A model generated the notes under the pieces. That model saw only the letters and a program-made list of their open reading frames with translations. It was not told the DNA's origin and ran no database searches. Shown here piece after piece: positions 24,594-32,715 of a stretch of DNA of 64,000 bases. A program made the position numbers and the translations under genes. Source of the stretch: JACVRM01 sp036824245 (GTDB lineage Bacteria > Actinomycetota > Thermoleophilia > Gaiellales > Gaiellaceae); contig DAITAO010000007.1 in the NCBI GenBank assembly GCA_036824245.1, positions 1 through 64,000 on the forward strand, written 5' to 3'. Numbering within the stretch: position 1 is the first letter of the stretch; each line of letters opens with the position of its first letter.

Positions 24594-25915
24594 TGGCGAC
24601 GATCTCTCTGCGCGAGGAGGTCATCGACCTTCTGCAGCGCCTGATCCGCCTCGACACGGTCAACCCGCCTGGAAACGAGACGGCGGCCGCTCACCTGTTG
24701 CGGGAGTACCTGGAGTCGCAGGGCGTCTCCTGTGAGCTCTTTGCCAAGGTTCCCGAGCGGGCCAACCTGGTTGCGCGGATTCCGGGAAAGGCCGGCGGGC
24801 CTCGTCTTCTGCTGCTCTCCCACACGGACACGGTGCTGGCCGATGCCGCCGAATGGCGGCTCGATCCCTGGTCGGGCGAGCTGCGGGACGGTGAGGTCTG
24901 GGGGCGGGGAGCACTCGACATGAAAGGCCAGGTGGCCGCGAGCGCCGTAGCGATCGCCTCGCTGGCACGCGAGGGCTTCGAGCCGTCCGGCGACCTCATC
25001 TTCGCGGCCTGCGCCGACGAGGAGGTCGGCGACGGCTTCGGGCTGGAGTGGCTGTGCGACGCGCATCCGGGGGCGGTCGCGGCCGAGTACGCCGTGAACG
25101 AAGGGGCCGGAGACCGCCTCGTCCTGGGTGGGGGCGTCTTCTATCTGTGCGGCGTCGCCGAGAAGATGAGCTCGCCCTTCCTGCTGCGCGTGCACGGCCG
25201 GAGCGGCCACGCTTCGATGCCGGGCATCGCCGACAACGCGCTGGTCAAGGCGGCGCGCCTGATCGAGCGGCTCGGAGATTGGGTTCCGGAGCCACGCCTG
25301 GAGCTCGAGACGAGGGCGTTCCTGGAAGCTGTCGCAGGCGAGTCGGCGCCGTCCCCTGCGGACGCGCTGGTTCGCGCGCGTGAGGTCGATCCCCTCGCCG
25401 CGGAGACGATCGAGCCGCTGCTTTCGCTGACCGTCTCGCCCACCATGGTGGAGGCGTCCAGGAAGCGCAACGTCATTCCGGCTGTGTGCGAGGTGACGGT
25501 GGACTGTCGATTGTTGCCCGGACAGACTCCTGCCGAGGCGGAGATGCTGATCCGCGAGCGGCTCGGGAAGGACGACTACGAGCTCGAGTGGATCGAGGGG
25601 GCGGGGGGGACGCGATCGGCGCTCGACACGCCGCTCTGGGATGCGGTGGCCACATGGGTTGAGGAAAACGAGCCGGGTGCACAGGCCGTCCCGACGATCG
25701 TGCCGGGATTCACAGACAGCCACTGGGTGCGCAGCCGCTTCGGGACGGTGGCCTACGGCTTCTTCCCGATGCGGGCGATGGATCCCGAGCTGGCCGCGCG
25801 CCTCATCCATTCCGCCGACGAGCGGGTGGCGGTGGCCGATCTGGAGCTTGGCGTGGGCTTCCTGCGGCACGTGGCCAGGTCCATCGGAGACGTGTCCGCG
25901 GGCAGGTACCCCTAA
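24593..25915 (+). CDS. M20-family metallopeptidase
   Basis: Dinuclear zinc hydrolase of 440 residues of the ArgE/DapE/CPG2 group. Ligands and catalytic residues are visible: LLSHTDTV (His, Asp), GRGALDMKGQ (bridging Asp), ADEEVGD (catalytic Glu-Glu), VNEGAGDR and the late histidine in FTDSHWVRS. A dimerisation lid domain is inserted in the middle (about 185-310, with LRVHGRSGHASMP). Start ATG 24593 overlaps the preceding stop by one base. The substrate is not identifiable; a dipeptide or N-acyl amino acid is likely. Confidence 0.9.
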   Translation: MATISLREEVIDLLQRLIRLDTVNPPGNETAAAHLLREYLESQGVSCELFAKVPERANLVARIPGKAGGPRLLLLSHTDTVLADAAEWRLDPWSGELRDGEVWGRGALDMKGQVAASAVAIASLAREGFEPSGDLIFAACADEEVGDGFGLEWLCDAHPGAVAAEYAVNEGAGDRLVLGGGVFYLCGVAEKMSSPFLLRVHGRSGHASMPGIADNALVKAARLIERLGDWVPEPRLELETRAFLEAVAGESAPSPADALVRAREVDPLAAETIEPLLSLTVSPTMVEASRKRNVIPAVCEVTVDCRLLPGQTPAEAEMLIRERLGKDDYELEWIEGAGGTRSALDTPLWDAVATWVEENEPGAQAVPTIVPGFTDSHWVRSRFGTVAYGFFPMRAMDPELAARLIHSADERVAVADLELGVGFLRHVARSIGDVSAGRYP

Positions 25916-26021
25916 CCTCCTCCCCGCGTCGATCGTAGCGGGGTCGGGCACGCGAGTCTGCGCAGGCACTGCCCCGGAAGGCGCACGTATCGCTACGCGC
26001 GGTATCCGCGACGCCGCGGGG

Positions 26022-26027
26022 TACTCT
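26022..26027 (+). promoter_or_regulatory. -10 box TACTCT, leaderless
   Basis: TACTCT lies exactly 7 nt before the ATG at 26035. The rest of the 119-nt gap before it has no gene. Confidence 0.55.
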
Positions 26028-26034
26028 CTCTCGC

Positions 26035-26829
26035 ATGAGTGACGAGAAGGTGCGGCTGGGCGGCATGGCGCTCGCCAACGGCGTGCTCGTGCACGGCCCC
26101 GAGGCGTGGGCGTGCGCCGTGCGCACCGAAACCGGCGAGCTCAAGGTGGCGTCCGGCTACAAGCCGCTACGTGCGTCGCGTGTAAAAGGGCGGGTCCTTC
26201 AGGGCCCCGCGCGAGTCGCCGAGGTGTTCGCGCTGCTGCCGCGCGTGCGCAGCCGTCTGCCGGAGGCACGGCTGCCCTTCGAGCGGCCGGCCGTGGTAGC
26301 GGCCATGGCCTTCGGCGCGGCTCTCGTTCACGTCGCCCGCAGTAGTGCGCGGATGCCCGCGCTCGCCCAGGAGCTGGTGGGCGCCGCCGCTTCGCTGGCG
26401 CCTGCTGCAGCGGCCATGCGTGGCAGCGAGCTGTCCGCCTACCACGGCGCCGAGCACATCTCGATCGGCAGCTACGAGCACGACGAGCGACGGGAGCGAG
26501 AGCATGAGCGGTGCGGGACGCACCTCGTGGGGCCGCTGCTCGTCGCTGTGACGCTCGCCAACGTGCTTGTCGCGCGGCTACCCGCTTCCCTGCGCTCGAC
26601 CGGGCGCCTCGGCGCGACGTTCGGCGCGCTCGCCGCTGCCACCGAGGTCTTCGGCTGGATGCTGCGCAACCCCGACCATCGGGTGGCACGTGCGCTCGCG
26701 CGCCCCGGCCACGAGTTTCAGCATCGCTTCGCGACGGCCGAGCCGACCCCTGAGCAGCTCGAGGTCGCCGAGGCCGCGCTCGCCGCCTGCCTCGAGCTGG
26801 AGACCAGTGGCGCTCGGCGAGCGGACTAG
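26035..26829 (+). CDS. DUF1385 membrane-associated protein
   Basis: A 264-residue member of the DUF1385 family. Hallmarks are RLGGMALANGVLVHGP near the N-terminus, two or three hydrophobic segments, and the conserved SAYHGAEHISIGSYEH block with a nearby RCGTHLVGPLL. The histidine-rich YHGAEH and the cysteine could bind a metal. The function of the family is not established. In this window it stands alone with a leaderless promoter and precedes the NAD salvage pair by 53 nt. Confidence 0.8.
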   Translation: MSDEKVRLGGMALANGVLVHGPEAWACAVRTETGELKVASGYKPLRASRVKGRVLQGPARVAEVFALLPRVRSRLPEARLPFERPAVVAAMAFGAALVHVARSSARMPALAQELVGAAASLAPAAAAMRGSELSAYHGAEHISIGSYEHDERREREHERCGTHLVGPLLVAVTLANVLVARLPASLRSTGRLGATFGALAAATEVFGWMLRNPDHRVARALARPGHEFQHRFATAEPTPEQLEVAEAALAACLELETSGARRAD

Positions 26830-26882
26830 TTCCGCGCGCGTCGTTGGGTCGCCGGTGACGGTTCGGGGCCGGCCGGGACAGC

Positions 26883-28025
26883 ATGGGTGATACGGCCCCG
26901 GAGAGCGTCGAGCCGGCAGCGGCGTCAGCTGTCGGCGGAGCCGTCACCGGCCAGAGGCGCGCGGGGCGGCTGCCTGCCGAGATCTTCGATCTCCCGATCG
27001 AGAAGATGCGGGAGGGCTACTACACCGACGCGTACTTCAACCACACGCGCGCCGCTCTGCTCGCCGACGCCCGCCACCCGCGCGTGCTTATGCAGGTCTT
27101 TCAGAAGCACGACGCCGTGCTGGGCGGCGTCGACGAGGCCATCGCCATTCTCAAGCTGTGCTCCGACGACTGGGATGCCCTGACCGTGCACGCCCTGCAC
27201 GACGGCGACCGTGTCGGGCCCTGGGAGACGGTCATGACGATCGAAGGCGACTACACGCTTTTCGCGCACCTGGAGACCCCTTACCTGGGAACGCTGGCGC
27301 GCCGGACGCTGATCGCCAGCAACGTGACGCGCGTGCTCGAGGCGGCGAACGGCAAGCCGATCATCTTCATGCCAGCGCGCCACGACCACCACCGCGTGCA
27401 GACCGGAGACGGTTACGCCGCCTACGTGGCAGGCGCGCTGCTGGGGGCGCCGATCGGGATGACCACCGACGCGCAGGCCTCGTGGTGGGGCGGGCGGGGC
27501 ATCGGCACCGTGCCGCACTCTCTGATCGCCGCCTATGGAGGCAACACGGTTCTCGCTGCGACCAAGTTCGCCGAGTGGGCAGCCGACGACTTCAACATCG
27601 TCGTCCTGGTCGATTTCGAGAACGACTCGGTGCGCACGGCGCTCGACGTGGCTCGCGCGCTCGGCCCGCGATTGTGGGGAGTGCGGCTCGACACCTCTGC
27701 GCAGCTCGTCGATCGCTCGCTCTGGGATGACCTCGGCGACTTCGACCCGCGCGGCGTCAACGAGCGTCTGGTCTCGAAGGTGCGAGACGCGCTCGATCGC
27801 GACGGGTTCGAGAGGGTAAAGATCGTTGCTTCCGGCGGCTTCACCGTCGAGAAGATTCGAGCCTTCGAAGAACGAGGTGTGCGGGTGGACTCGTACGGCG
27901 TCGGCTCCTGGCTGATCCGGGGCGAGAACGACTTCACAGCTGACGTCGTGATGACGGACGGGCGCCCCTCGGCCAAGGTCGGCCGCCGCTTCAGGCCCAA
28001 CCCGCAGCTGGAACTCGTCGGCTGA
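26883..28025 (+). CDS. pncB: nicotinate phosphoribosyltransferase
   Basis: NAD salvage enzyme of 380 residues that makes nicotinate mononucleotide from nicotinate and PRPP. Features are MREGYYTDAYFNHTR at the N-terminus, MPARHDHHRVQTGDGYAAY, GTVPHSLIAAYGGNT (active-site GTxxH) and VKIVASGGFTVEKI with YGVGSWL (phosphate binding). The group is the shorter actinobacterial/archaeal type. The stop overlaps the next start (TGATG), linking it to an isochorismatase-fold hydrolase that may supply nicotinate. Confidence 0.92.
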   Translation: MGDTAPESVEPAAASAVGGAVTGQRRAGRLPAEIFDLPIEKMREGYYTDAYFNHTRAALLADARHPRVLMQVFQKHDAVLGGVDEAIAILKLCSDDWDALTVHALHDGDRVGPWETVMTIEGDYTLFAHLETPYLGTLARRTLIASNVTRVLEAANGKPIIFMPARHDHHRVQTGDGYAAYVAGALLGAPIGMTTDAQASWWGGRGIGTVPHSLIAAYGGNTVLAATKFAEWAADDFNIVVLVDFENDSVRTALDVARALGPRLWGVRLDTSAQLVDRSLWDDLGDFDPRGVNERLVSKVRDALDRDGFERVKIVASGGFTVEKIRAFEERGVRVDSYGVGSWLIRGENDFTADVVMTDGRPSAKVGRRFRPNPQLELVG

Positions 28026-29062
28026 TGCCGGGCCTGCCGCTGCCGCCTCATTACATGGCGGAGCACGTCGGCGAGGTCTGGCGTGTGCGCTACGAGGAGC
28101 GCGCCGCCGCGGCCGAGGAGTGGGCGCGCGAGCATGCCCTGCAGGCCGCCGGCGACGACACGCTGCGCGTCGGTCTCGTGTGCGTCGACGTCCAGAACAC
28201 GTTCTGCCTGCCGGACTTCGAGCTCTTCGTGGCCGGCCGCTCTGGCACCGGTGCGATCGACGACAACCGGCGGCTCTGCGAGTTCGTCTACCGGAACCTC
28301 GACGTCATCACCCAGATCGTCCCCACCCTCGACACCCACATGACGATGCAGGTCTTCCACGCGGTCTGGCTCGTCGACGAGGACGGCAACCATCCCCCTC
28401 CCTACACGCTCGTCTCCGCGCGGGACGTGCTGGCCGGCCGCTGGCAAATCAACCCGGCGCTGCCGAAGGCGATCGGCATGGACGAGGACTACCTGCGCCG
28501 TTACCTCGTTCATTACGCCCAGCAGCTAGCCAGCGGCGGCAAGTACGCGCTGACCATCTGGCCCTACCACGCCATGCTGGGCGGGATCGGCCACGCGCTC
28601 GTCTCCGCGGTCGAGGAGGCAGTCTTCTTCCACGGCATCGCCCGTCGCAGCCAGCCCGATTTCCGCGTGAAGGGGAACGTGGCGCTCACCGAGCACTACT
28701 CGGTGCTCGGGGCCGAGGTGACCGAAGACCAAACGGGCGCTCCGATCGCATCCCGCGACCAGCCGCTCCTCGACGCGCTGCTCGAGTTCGACGCGCTGCT
28801 GATCGCCGGCCAGGCGAAGAGCCATTGTGTGGCCTGGACGGTCGACGACCTGCTGACCGGCATCACCGCGGTGGACCGGGGGCTCGCCGAGAAGGTCTAC
28901 CTGCTCGAGGACTGCACCTCCCCGGTCGTCGTCCCCGGAGTCATCGACTACACCGACGATGCGGACGCTGCCTTCCTCCGCTTCGCGGAAGCCGGGATGC
29001 ACGTGGTGCGCTCCACCGAGCCGATCGAAAGCTGGCTCGAGCCGCTCGCGGCGCGCGTCTAG
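28025..29062 (+). CDS. isochorismatase-fold cysteine hydrolase, nicotinamidase-like, long form
   Basis: Probable amidase of 345 residues acting next to PncB, likely converting nicotinamide to nicotinate. Catalytic residues are recognisable: Asp55 in CVDVQNTF, Lys in RVKGNVALT and Cys in GQAKSHCVAW. TLDTHMTMQVFHAVWL fits the metal-site histidine region of nicotinamidases. The protein is about 130 residues longer than a typical PncA, with an N-terminal extension and an insertion before the lysine. The one-base overlap with pncB supports a joint role; substrate is inferred. Confidence 0.82.
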   Translation: MPGLPLPPHYMAEHVGEVWRVRYEERAAAAEEWAREHALQAAGDDTLRVGLVCVDVQNTFCLPDFELFVAGRSGTGAIDDNRRLCEFVYRNLDVITQIVPTLDTHMTMQVFHAVWLVDEDGNHPPPYTLVSARDVLAGRWQINPALPKAIGMDEDYLRRYLVHYAQQLASGGKYALTIWPYHAMLGGIGHALVSAVEEAVFFHGIARRSQPDFRVKGNVALTEHYSVLGAEVTEDQTGAPIASRDQPLLDALLEFDALLIAGQAKSHCVAWTVDDLLTGITAVDRGLAEKVYLLEDCTSPVVVPGVIDYTDDADAAFLRFAEAGMHVVRSTEPIESWLEPLAARV

Positions 29063-29113
29063 GCGAGCAAGTCGCCGAGCTCGCTCACCCTGGGAGTCTA
29101 CGAGCTACAGGTC

Positions 29114-30655
29114 ATGCTTACCGCTGCCGATGTAGGCCTCGTGCCGGACATCGGGGCTTTCTTGAACGACCTGCCGGGGCATCTCCTCACCTGGTTGCCG
29201 CTCGTCTTCTTCGGCCTGATCGTCTACCTGCTCTGGCGCACGCTGCAGCTCATGCCGCGCGTGAAGCCGAGCTCCATCGATCCCAACTCGTCGACCTCGG
29301 TGACCTGGAAGGACGTGGCCGGGGTCGAGGAGGCGCGGGACGAGCTCCAGGAAGTGGTCGACTTCATCCGACACCCGAAGCGCTTCGCCCGCCTGGGTGC
29401 GCGGGTCCCGAAGGGCATCCTCCTCTACGGGCCGCCCGGCACGGGCAAGACGCTGCTCGCCAAGGCGGTCGCCCACGAGTCGGGCGCGTCCTTCTACTCG
29501 CAGAGCGCCTCGGCGTTCGTGGAGATGTTCGCCGGCCTCGGCGCCTCGAGGATCCGGCGGCTGTTTGCGGAGGCACGTAAGAACGCCCCCGCGATCGTGT
29601 TCATCGACGAGCTCGATGCCGTAGGCGCGGCCCGTACGGGGCACGGGTTCAACCGCGAGCAGGATCAGACACTGAATCAGCTGCTCGTCGAGCTCGACGG
29701 TTTTGCCGACCGCGACCAGGTGGTCGTCATGGGCGCGTCGAACCGCCTCCAGGATCTCGATCCGGCGCTGCTCAGGCCGGGACGGTTCGATCGGCAGGTG
29801 CATGTGGCGCCGCCGGATGTGGCCGGCCGTGAGGAGATCCTGCGCGTGCACACGCGGGGCAAGCCCCTCGCCGAGGACGTCGACCTCTTCCTGATCGCGC
29901 GCCAGACGGCCGGCCTGACCGGAGCCGACCTCGCCAATATCGCGAACGAGGCGGCCATCTTCGCCGGCCGCAAGGAGCGCCTCTTCATCACCATGGTCGA
30001 CTTCGAGGGGGCGATCGAGCGGGTCGTGGCCGGCATGCAGCAGCGGCGTGTCGTAAGCGAGAAGGAGAAGCGCATCCTTGCCTATCACGAGGCAGGCCAC
30101 GCGCTCATGTCTCACCTGATGGGCGACATCATGCCCGTCCAGAAGGCAACCATCGTGTCGCGCGGTCAAGCGCTCGGTTACACGCTCAACCTGCCCGCCG
30201 AGGACCGCTACATGCACACGAAGGAGGAGCTCGTGGACATGATGAAGGTCTTCCTCGCCGGCCGCGCCGCGGAGTACGTCGTCTTCGGCCGGGTGACCAA
30301 CGGCGCCGCCAACGACCTCGAGCGCGTGACGGTGCTCGCCCGTTCCATGGTGTTCGAGTACGGCATGTCCGAAGGAGTCGTGTCACGCACCATGCGTGCC
30401 GACAACTACGCCCTTTCCGAGGAGACCAAGAGACTGCGCGACCAGGAGCAGGGGCGGCTCACGGACGTCGCCTACGGCGAGGCAGTACGACTGCTCCAGA
30501 AGCATCGCGTGTCGCTCGACCGGGTTGCGCAGGCGCTGCTCGAGAAGGAAACGCTCGACCGCACCGAGCTCGAGGCGCTGTTCCTGGACGTCGACGCCGA
30601 GTCGCGCGCCTCGGAGACGGTCGGCACGCCGCGCGTCGTGCCCGCCGCCGACTAG
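29114..30655 (+). CDS. FtsH-like AAA+ metalloprotease, short single-helix form
   Basis: ATP-dependent zinc protease of 513 residues. One membrane helix (about 25-42) precedes the AAA domain with Walker A GPPGTGKT (106-113), Walker B IVFIDELDAV, the SRH region (ALLRPGRFDR) and the M41 protease domain with HEAGH at 325-329 and the third ligand region NGAANDLERVT. Ordinary FtsH has two helices, a periplasmic domain and 600 or more residues. This one lacks that domain and may be a second paralogue acting on a distinct substrate set. Confidence 0.92.
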   Translation: MLTAADVGLVPDIGAFLNDLPGHLLTWLPLVFFGLIVYLLWRTLQLMPRVKPSSIDPNSSTSVTWKDVAGVEEARDELQEVVDFIRHPKRFARLGARVPKGILLYGPPGTGKTLLAKAVAHESGASFYSQSASAFVEMFAGLGASRIRRLFAEARKNAPAIVFIDELDAVGAARTGHGFNREQDQTLNQLLVELDGFADRDQVVVMGASNRLQDLDPALLRPGRFDRQVHVAPPDVAGREEILRVHTRGKPLAEDVDLFLIARQTAGLTGADLANIANEAAIFAGRKERLFITMVDFEGAIERVVAGMQQRRVVSEKEKRILAYHEAGHALMSHLMGDIMPVQKATIVSRGQALGYTLNLPAEDRYMHTKEELVDMMKVFLAGRAAEYVVFGRVTNGAANDLERVTVLARSMVFEYGMSEGVVSRTMRADNYALSEETKRLRDQEQGRLTDVAYGEAVRLLQKHRVSLDRVAQALLEKETLDRTELEALFLDVDAESRASETVGTPRVVPAAD

Positions 30656-30677
30656 GCGATCGGCAAAACGAGCCCGG

Positions 30678-30706
30678 TTGACTCTCGGCCAGGCCGCTTT
30701 GATGAT
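30678..30706 (+). promoter_or_regulatory. sigma-70-type promoter TTGACT-17-GATGAT
   Basis: TTGACT (30678-30683) and GATGAT (30701-30706) are spaced by 17 nt, the best -35/-10 pair in the window. It points at the small coiled-coil reading frame downstream. Confidence 0.45.
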
Positions 30707-30714
30707 CGCAGGGG

Positions 30715-30925
30715 TTGCAGGACTATGAGCTGATCGCGCAGGAGCTGAGCAGCCTTGCTCAGAAGGTCAGTGAGCTGAGGGAGCGCATGGCCGAGGTCGA
30801 GAAAAGTGAATGCCCGGCTGGAGGAGGCCGCACTGACGACGGCCCACGCCCTGGAAGAGATCTCGGGCCACTGGGAGGCGGTCTATGTAGCGATGCGTCG
30901 CAGGAACAGACCCCAGGAGTCCTGA
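30715..30925 (+). pseudogene. small coiled-coil gene with a one-base frameshift
   Basis: Two reading frames join into one natural heptad-rich protein. The first, open from a possible TTG at 30715, reads LIAQELSSLAQKVSELRERM and then AEVEK. The second, from 30806, reads VNARLEEAALTTAHALEEI and then SGHWEAVYVAMRRRNR to a TGA at 30923. The shift falls in the AAAA run at 30802-30805; with AAA the frame would be continuous at about 69 residues. It may be a sequencing error, a slippery site or decay. Alternatively the GTG at 30806 starts a separate 39-residue protein. No family recognised. Confidence 0.5.
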
Positions 30926-30949
30926 CCTGCGATCGGGCGATGAACGGCG

Positions 30950-30955
30950 TAGACT
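30950..30955 (+). promoter_or_regulatory. -10 box TAGACT, leaderless, for a microprotein
   Basis: TAGACT lies exactly 7 nt before the ATG at 30963, the same arrangement as for mce, mrp and other sure genes in the window. Confidence 0.5.
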
Positions 30956-30962
30956 CGGCCCC

Positions 30963-31019
30963 ATGAACAGCCTGATCGAGAAAATCCGCAAGTGGCTGGG
31001 CCGCGGTAAGAAGTCCTAG
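30963..31019 (+). CDS. 18-residue basic amphipathic microprotein
   Basis: The frame encodes MNSLIEKIRKWLGRGKKS followed by TAG. Hydrophobic residues (L4, I5, I8, W11, L12) fall on one helix face and Lys/Arg on the other, giving a net charge of about +5. It resembles a membrane-surface helix or a small regulatory or antimicrobial-like peptide; no function can be assigned. Support for a real gene is the precise leaderless -10 spacing and a clean stop. The remaining part of 30656-31103 outside this and the coiled-coil frame shows nothing else. Confidence 0.5.
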   Translation: MNSLIEKIRKWLGRGKKS

Positions 31020-31090
31020 CCGTTCTCTGGTCCCACATTTGCGGCAGCAGCCCGAACCCATGCCGATTCTGGGCACGGGCACCGCGCGGG

Positions 31091-31096
31091 TAGCAT
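31091..31096 (+). promoter_or_regulatory. -10 box TAGCAT, leaderless
   Basis: TAGCAT lies 7 nt before the GTG at 31104 of the methylmalonyl-CoA epimerase gene. No Shine-Dalgarno sequence is present. Confidence 0.55.
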
Positions 31097-31103
31097 CGAC
31101 TGC

Positions 31104-31508
31104 GTGACTCCGCGCGACATCCACCACCTGGGCGTCGCGGTCGACGACCTCGACAAGGCCGTCGCCACGTACGAGCGGTTGTTCGGTGCAAAGGTCGAGC
31201 ATCGGGCGACCGTGCCGGAGCAGGGTGTCGAGGCCGCCTCACTGCGCCTGGGCGCCGGCCGCGTCGAGCTGCTCGCGGCGCTCGGGCGGGAAACACCGGT
31301 TGGCCGGTTCCTCGCCAAGCGCGGCCCCGGCATGCACCACGTTGCCTATGAGGTCGGCGACCTGCGCCGCGAGCTCGCGCATCTGAGCGACGAAGGCGCC
31401 GAGCTGATCGACGCGGAGCCGCGCCCCGGCCTGTTCGGCCTCCAGGTCGCATTCGTCCACCCCGACGCCGCGCACGGCGTCCTCTCAGAACTGGTTGCAG
31501 ATGGCTGA
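31104..31508 (+). CDS. mce: methylmalonyl-CoA epimerase
   Basis: VOC-fold enzyme of 134 residues that interconverts (S)- and (R)-methylmalonyl-CoA. IHHLGVAVDDLDKAVATYE, the E in RVELLAALG, GMHHVAYEV and PGLFGLQVAFVHP carry the metal ligands (His, His, Glu) of the family. Methylmalonyl-CoA mutase is not in the window. The start of the next small gene overlaps its last codons. Confidence 0.92.
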   Translation: MTPRDIHHLGVAVDDLDKAVATYERLFGAKVEHRATVPEQGVEAASLRLGAGRVELLAALGRETPVGRFLAKRGPGMHHVAYEVGDLRRELAHLSDEGAELIDAEPRPGLFGLQVAFVHPDAAHGVLSELVADG

Positions 31509-31752
31509 ACGCATTCGCATCGAAATCGGCTTCGACGGCGGTCAGGGTCTCGCCGCGCTCGTCCCTGTGGAGCATGCCGAGCAGCTGGAGGCAGCTCTCG
31601 CCTCCGGATCGGACGGCGTCTTCACGCTCGAGGCGGAGGACGGTCACTACACCGTCTCCCTGCGCCGCGTGGTCTTCGTCAAGCGCTTTGCCCGCGAGAC
31701 GAGAGTCGGCTTCGGCGCGCTGGAGCCTCCGGGCGCCACGCGCGTCGCCTAG
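31501..31752 (+). CDS. small conserved-looking protein after mce
   Basis: An 83-residue protein overlapping the mce stop by 8 nt. It is acidic and predicted to be beta-rich: RIRIEIGFDGGQGLAALV, a FTLEAEDGHYTVSLRRVVFV strand pair (core GHYTVSLRRVVFV), no cysteine and no membrane segment. I do not recognise a family. The tight coupling to mce and the 21-nt distance to the next GTPase gene suggest one operon. Confidence 0.65.
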   Translation: MAERIRIEIGFDGGQGLAALVPVEHAEQLEAALASGSDGVFTLEAEDGHYTVSLRRVVFVKRFARETRVGFGALEPPGATRVA

Positions 31753-31773
31753 CCGCCCGCCGGCCGCCGCCGC

Positions 31774-32712
31774 ATGGCCCTGGAGGTCGGCATCGTCGGG
31801 CTCCCGAACTCGGGCAAGACGACGATCTTCAACGCCCTGACGCGCGCGGGCGCCGAGATCACCGCCTATGCGACCGTCTCGGGAAAGCCCAATGTCGGCA
31901 TGGCGCCGATCGAGGACGAGCGGGTCGGACAGGTCGCCGCCGTGATCGGCTCTCCGAAGGTGACGCCGGCGGCCGTTCGCGTGGTGGACGTGCCCGGCAC
32001 CGGGCCCGCGCTGCTCGGCAATCTCCGCCAGGTTGACGGTCTGCTGGCCGTGCTCGACGGATTCTCGAGCAATGCGACTCCCGAGGCGGATCTGGAGACG
32101 CTCGAGCTCGAGCTGCTCGTGGCCGACCGTGACCATGTCGAGCGCCGCCTCGAGCGGGTGCGTACACAGGCCAAGTCAGGTGAGGCGGGGCTTCGCGAAC
32201 AGGTGGCGGAGCTCGAGCGCGTGCTCGCGCATGTCGATGCGGGCGGCCGCCTGCGCGATTTTCCGGGAGGCCTTCCGGCGGAGCTCGAACCGCTCACGAC
32301 GAAGCCGCTCATCCCGCTCGTCAACGGCCCGGCCGGGCTGGACGGCAAGCTGGAGGCCGAGCTCGCCGAGCTGCCCGAAGACGAGGCGGCGCAGTTTCGC
32401 GAGGGCCCGTCAGCCCTGAACGAGGTGATCGCGAGACTGTTCGCGGCCCTCGACCTGATCACGTTCTTCACCGCCAACGACAACGAGGCACGGGCGTGGA
32501 CGCTGCAGCGCGGCCGTACGGCGGTCGAAGCGGCTGCCGCTGTCCATACGGACATGGCACGTGGCTTCATCCGCTGCGAGGTGATCCGCTGGGACGACCT
32601 GGTTGCGTGCGGCTCCCGCGCCGAGGCCGCCCACCGGGGCCTGCAGCGCCTCGAAGGCAAGGCCTACCCTGTTCAGGACGGCGACGTGCTGAACATCCGC
32701 TTCAACGTCTGA
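31774..32712 (+). CDS. ychF: YchF/Obg-like GTPase, divergent
   Basis: P-loop protein of 312 residues with YchF organisation: G1 GLPNSGKTTIFNAL, a G3-like VVDVPGTG, a coiled-coil arm around LERVRTQAKSGEAGLREQV, and a well kept C-terminal TGS domain (GFIRCEVIRWDDLV and GKAYPVQDGDVLNIRFNV). Typical YchF is about 360 residues. Here the region after G3 (usually DIAGLVKGASKGEGLGN) is shortened and the NxxE specificity motif is not visible. It is probably an ATP/GTP-binding translation-linked protein, but biochemical properties may differ. Confidence 0.83.
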   Translation: MALEVGIVGLPNSGKTTIFNALTRAGAEITAYATVSGKPNVGMAPIEDERVGQVAAVIGSPKVTPAAVRVVDVPGTGPALLGNLRQVDGLLAVLDGFSSNATPEADLETLELELLVADRDHVERRLERVRTQAKSGEAGLREQVAELERVLAHVDAGGRLRDFPGGLPAELEPLTTKPLIPLVNGPAGLDGKLEAELAELPEDEAAQFREGPSALNEVIARLFAALDLITFFTANDNEARAWTLQRGRTAVEAAAAVHTDMARGFIRCEVIRWDDLVACGSRAEAAHRGLQRLEGKAYPVQDGDVLNIRFNV

Positions 32713-32715
32713 CTT

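Noticed and set aside
28120..29580. 486-codon plus-strand frame over the hydrolase and ftsH genes
   Set aside because: Arg/Ala/Pro-rich shadow in another frame of two well identified genes.
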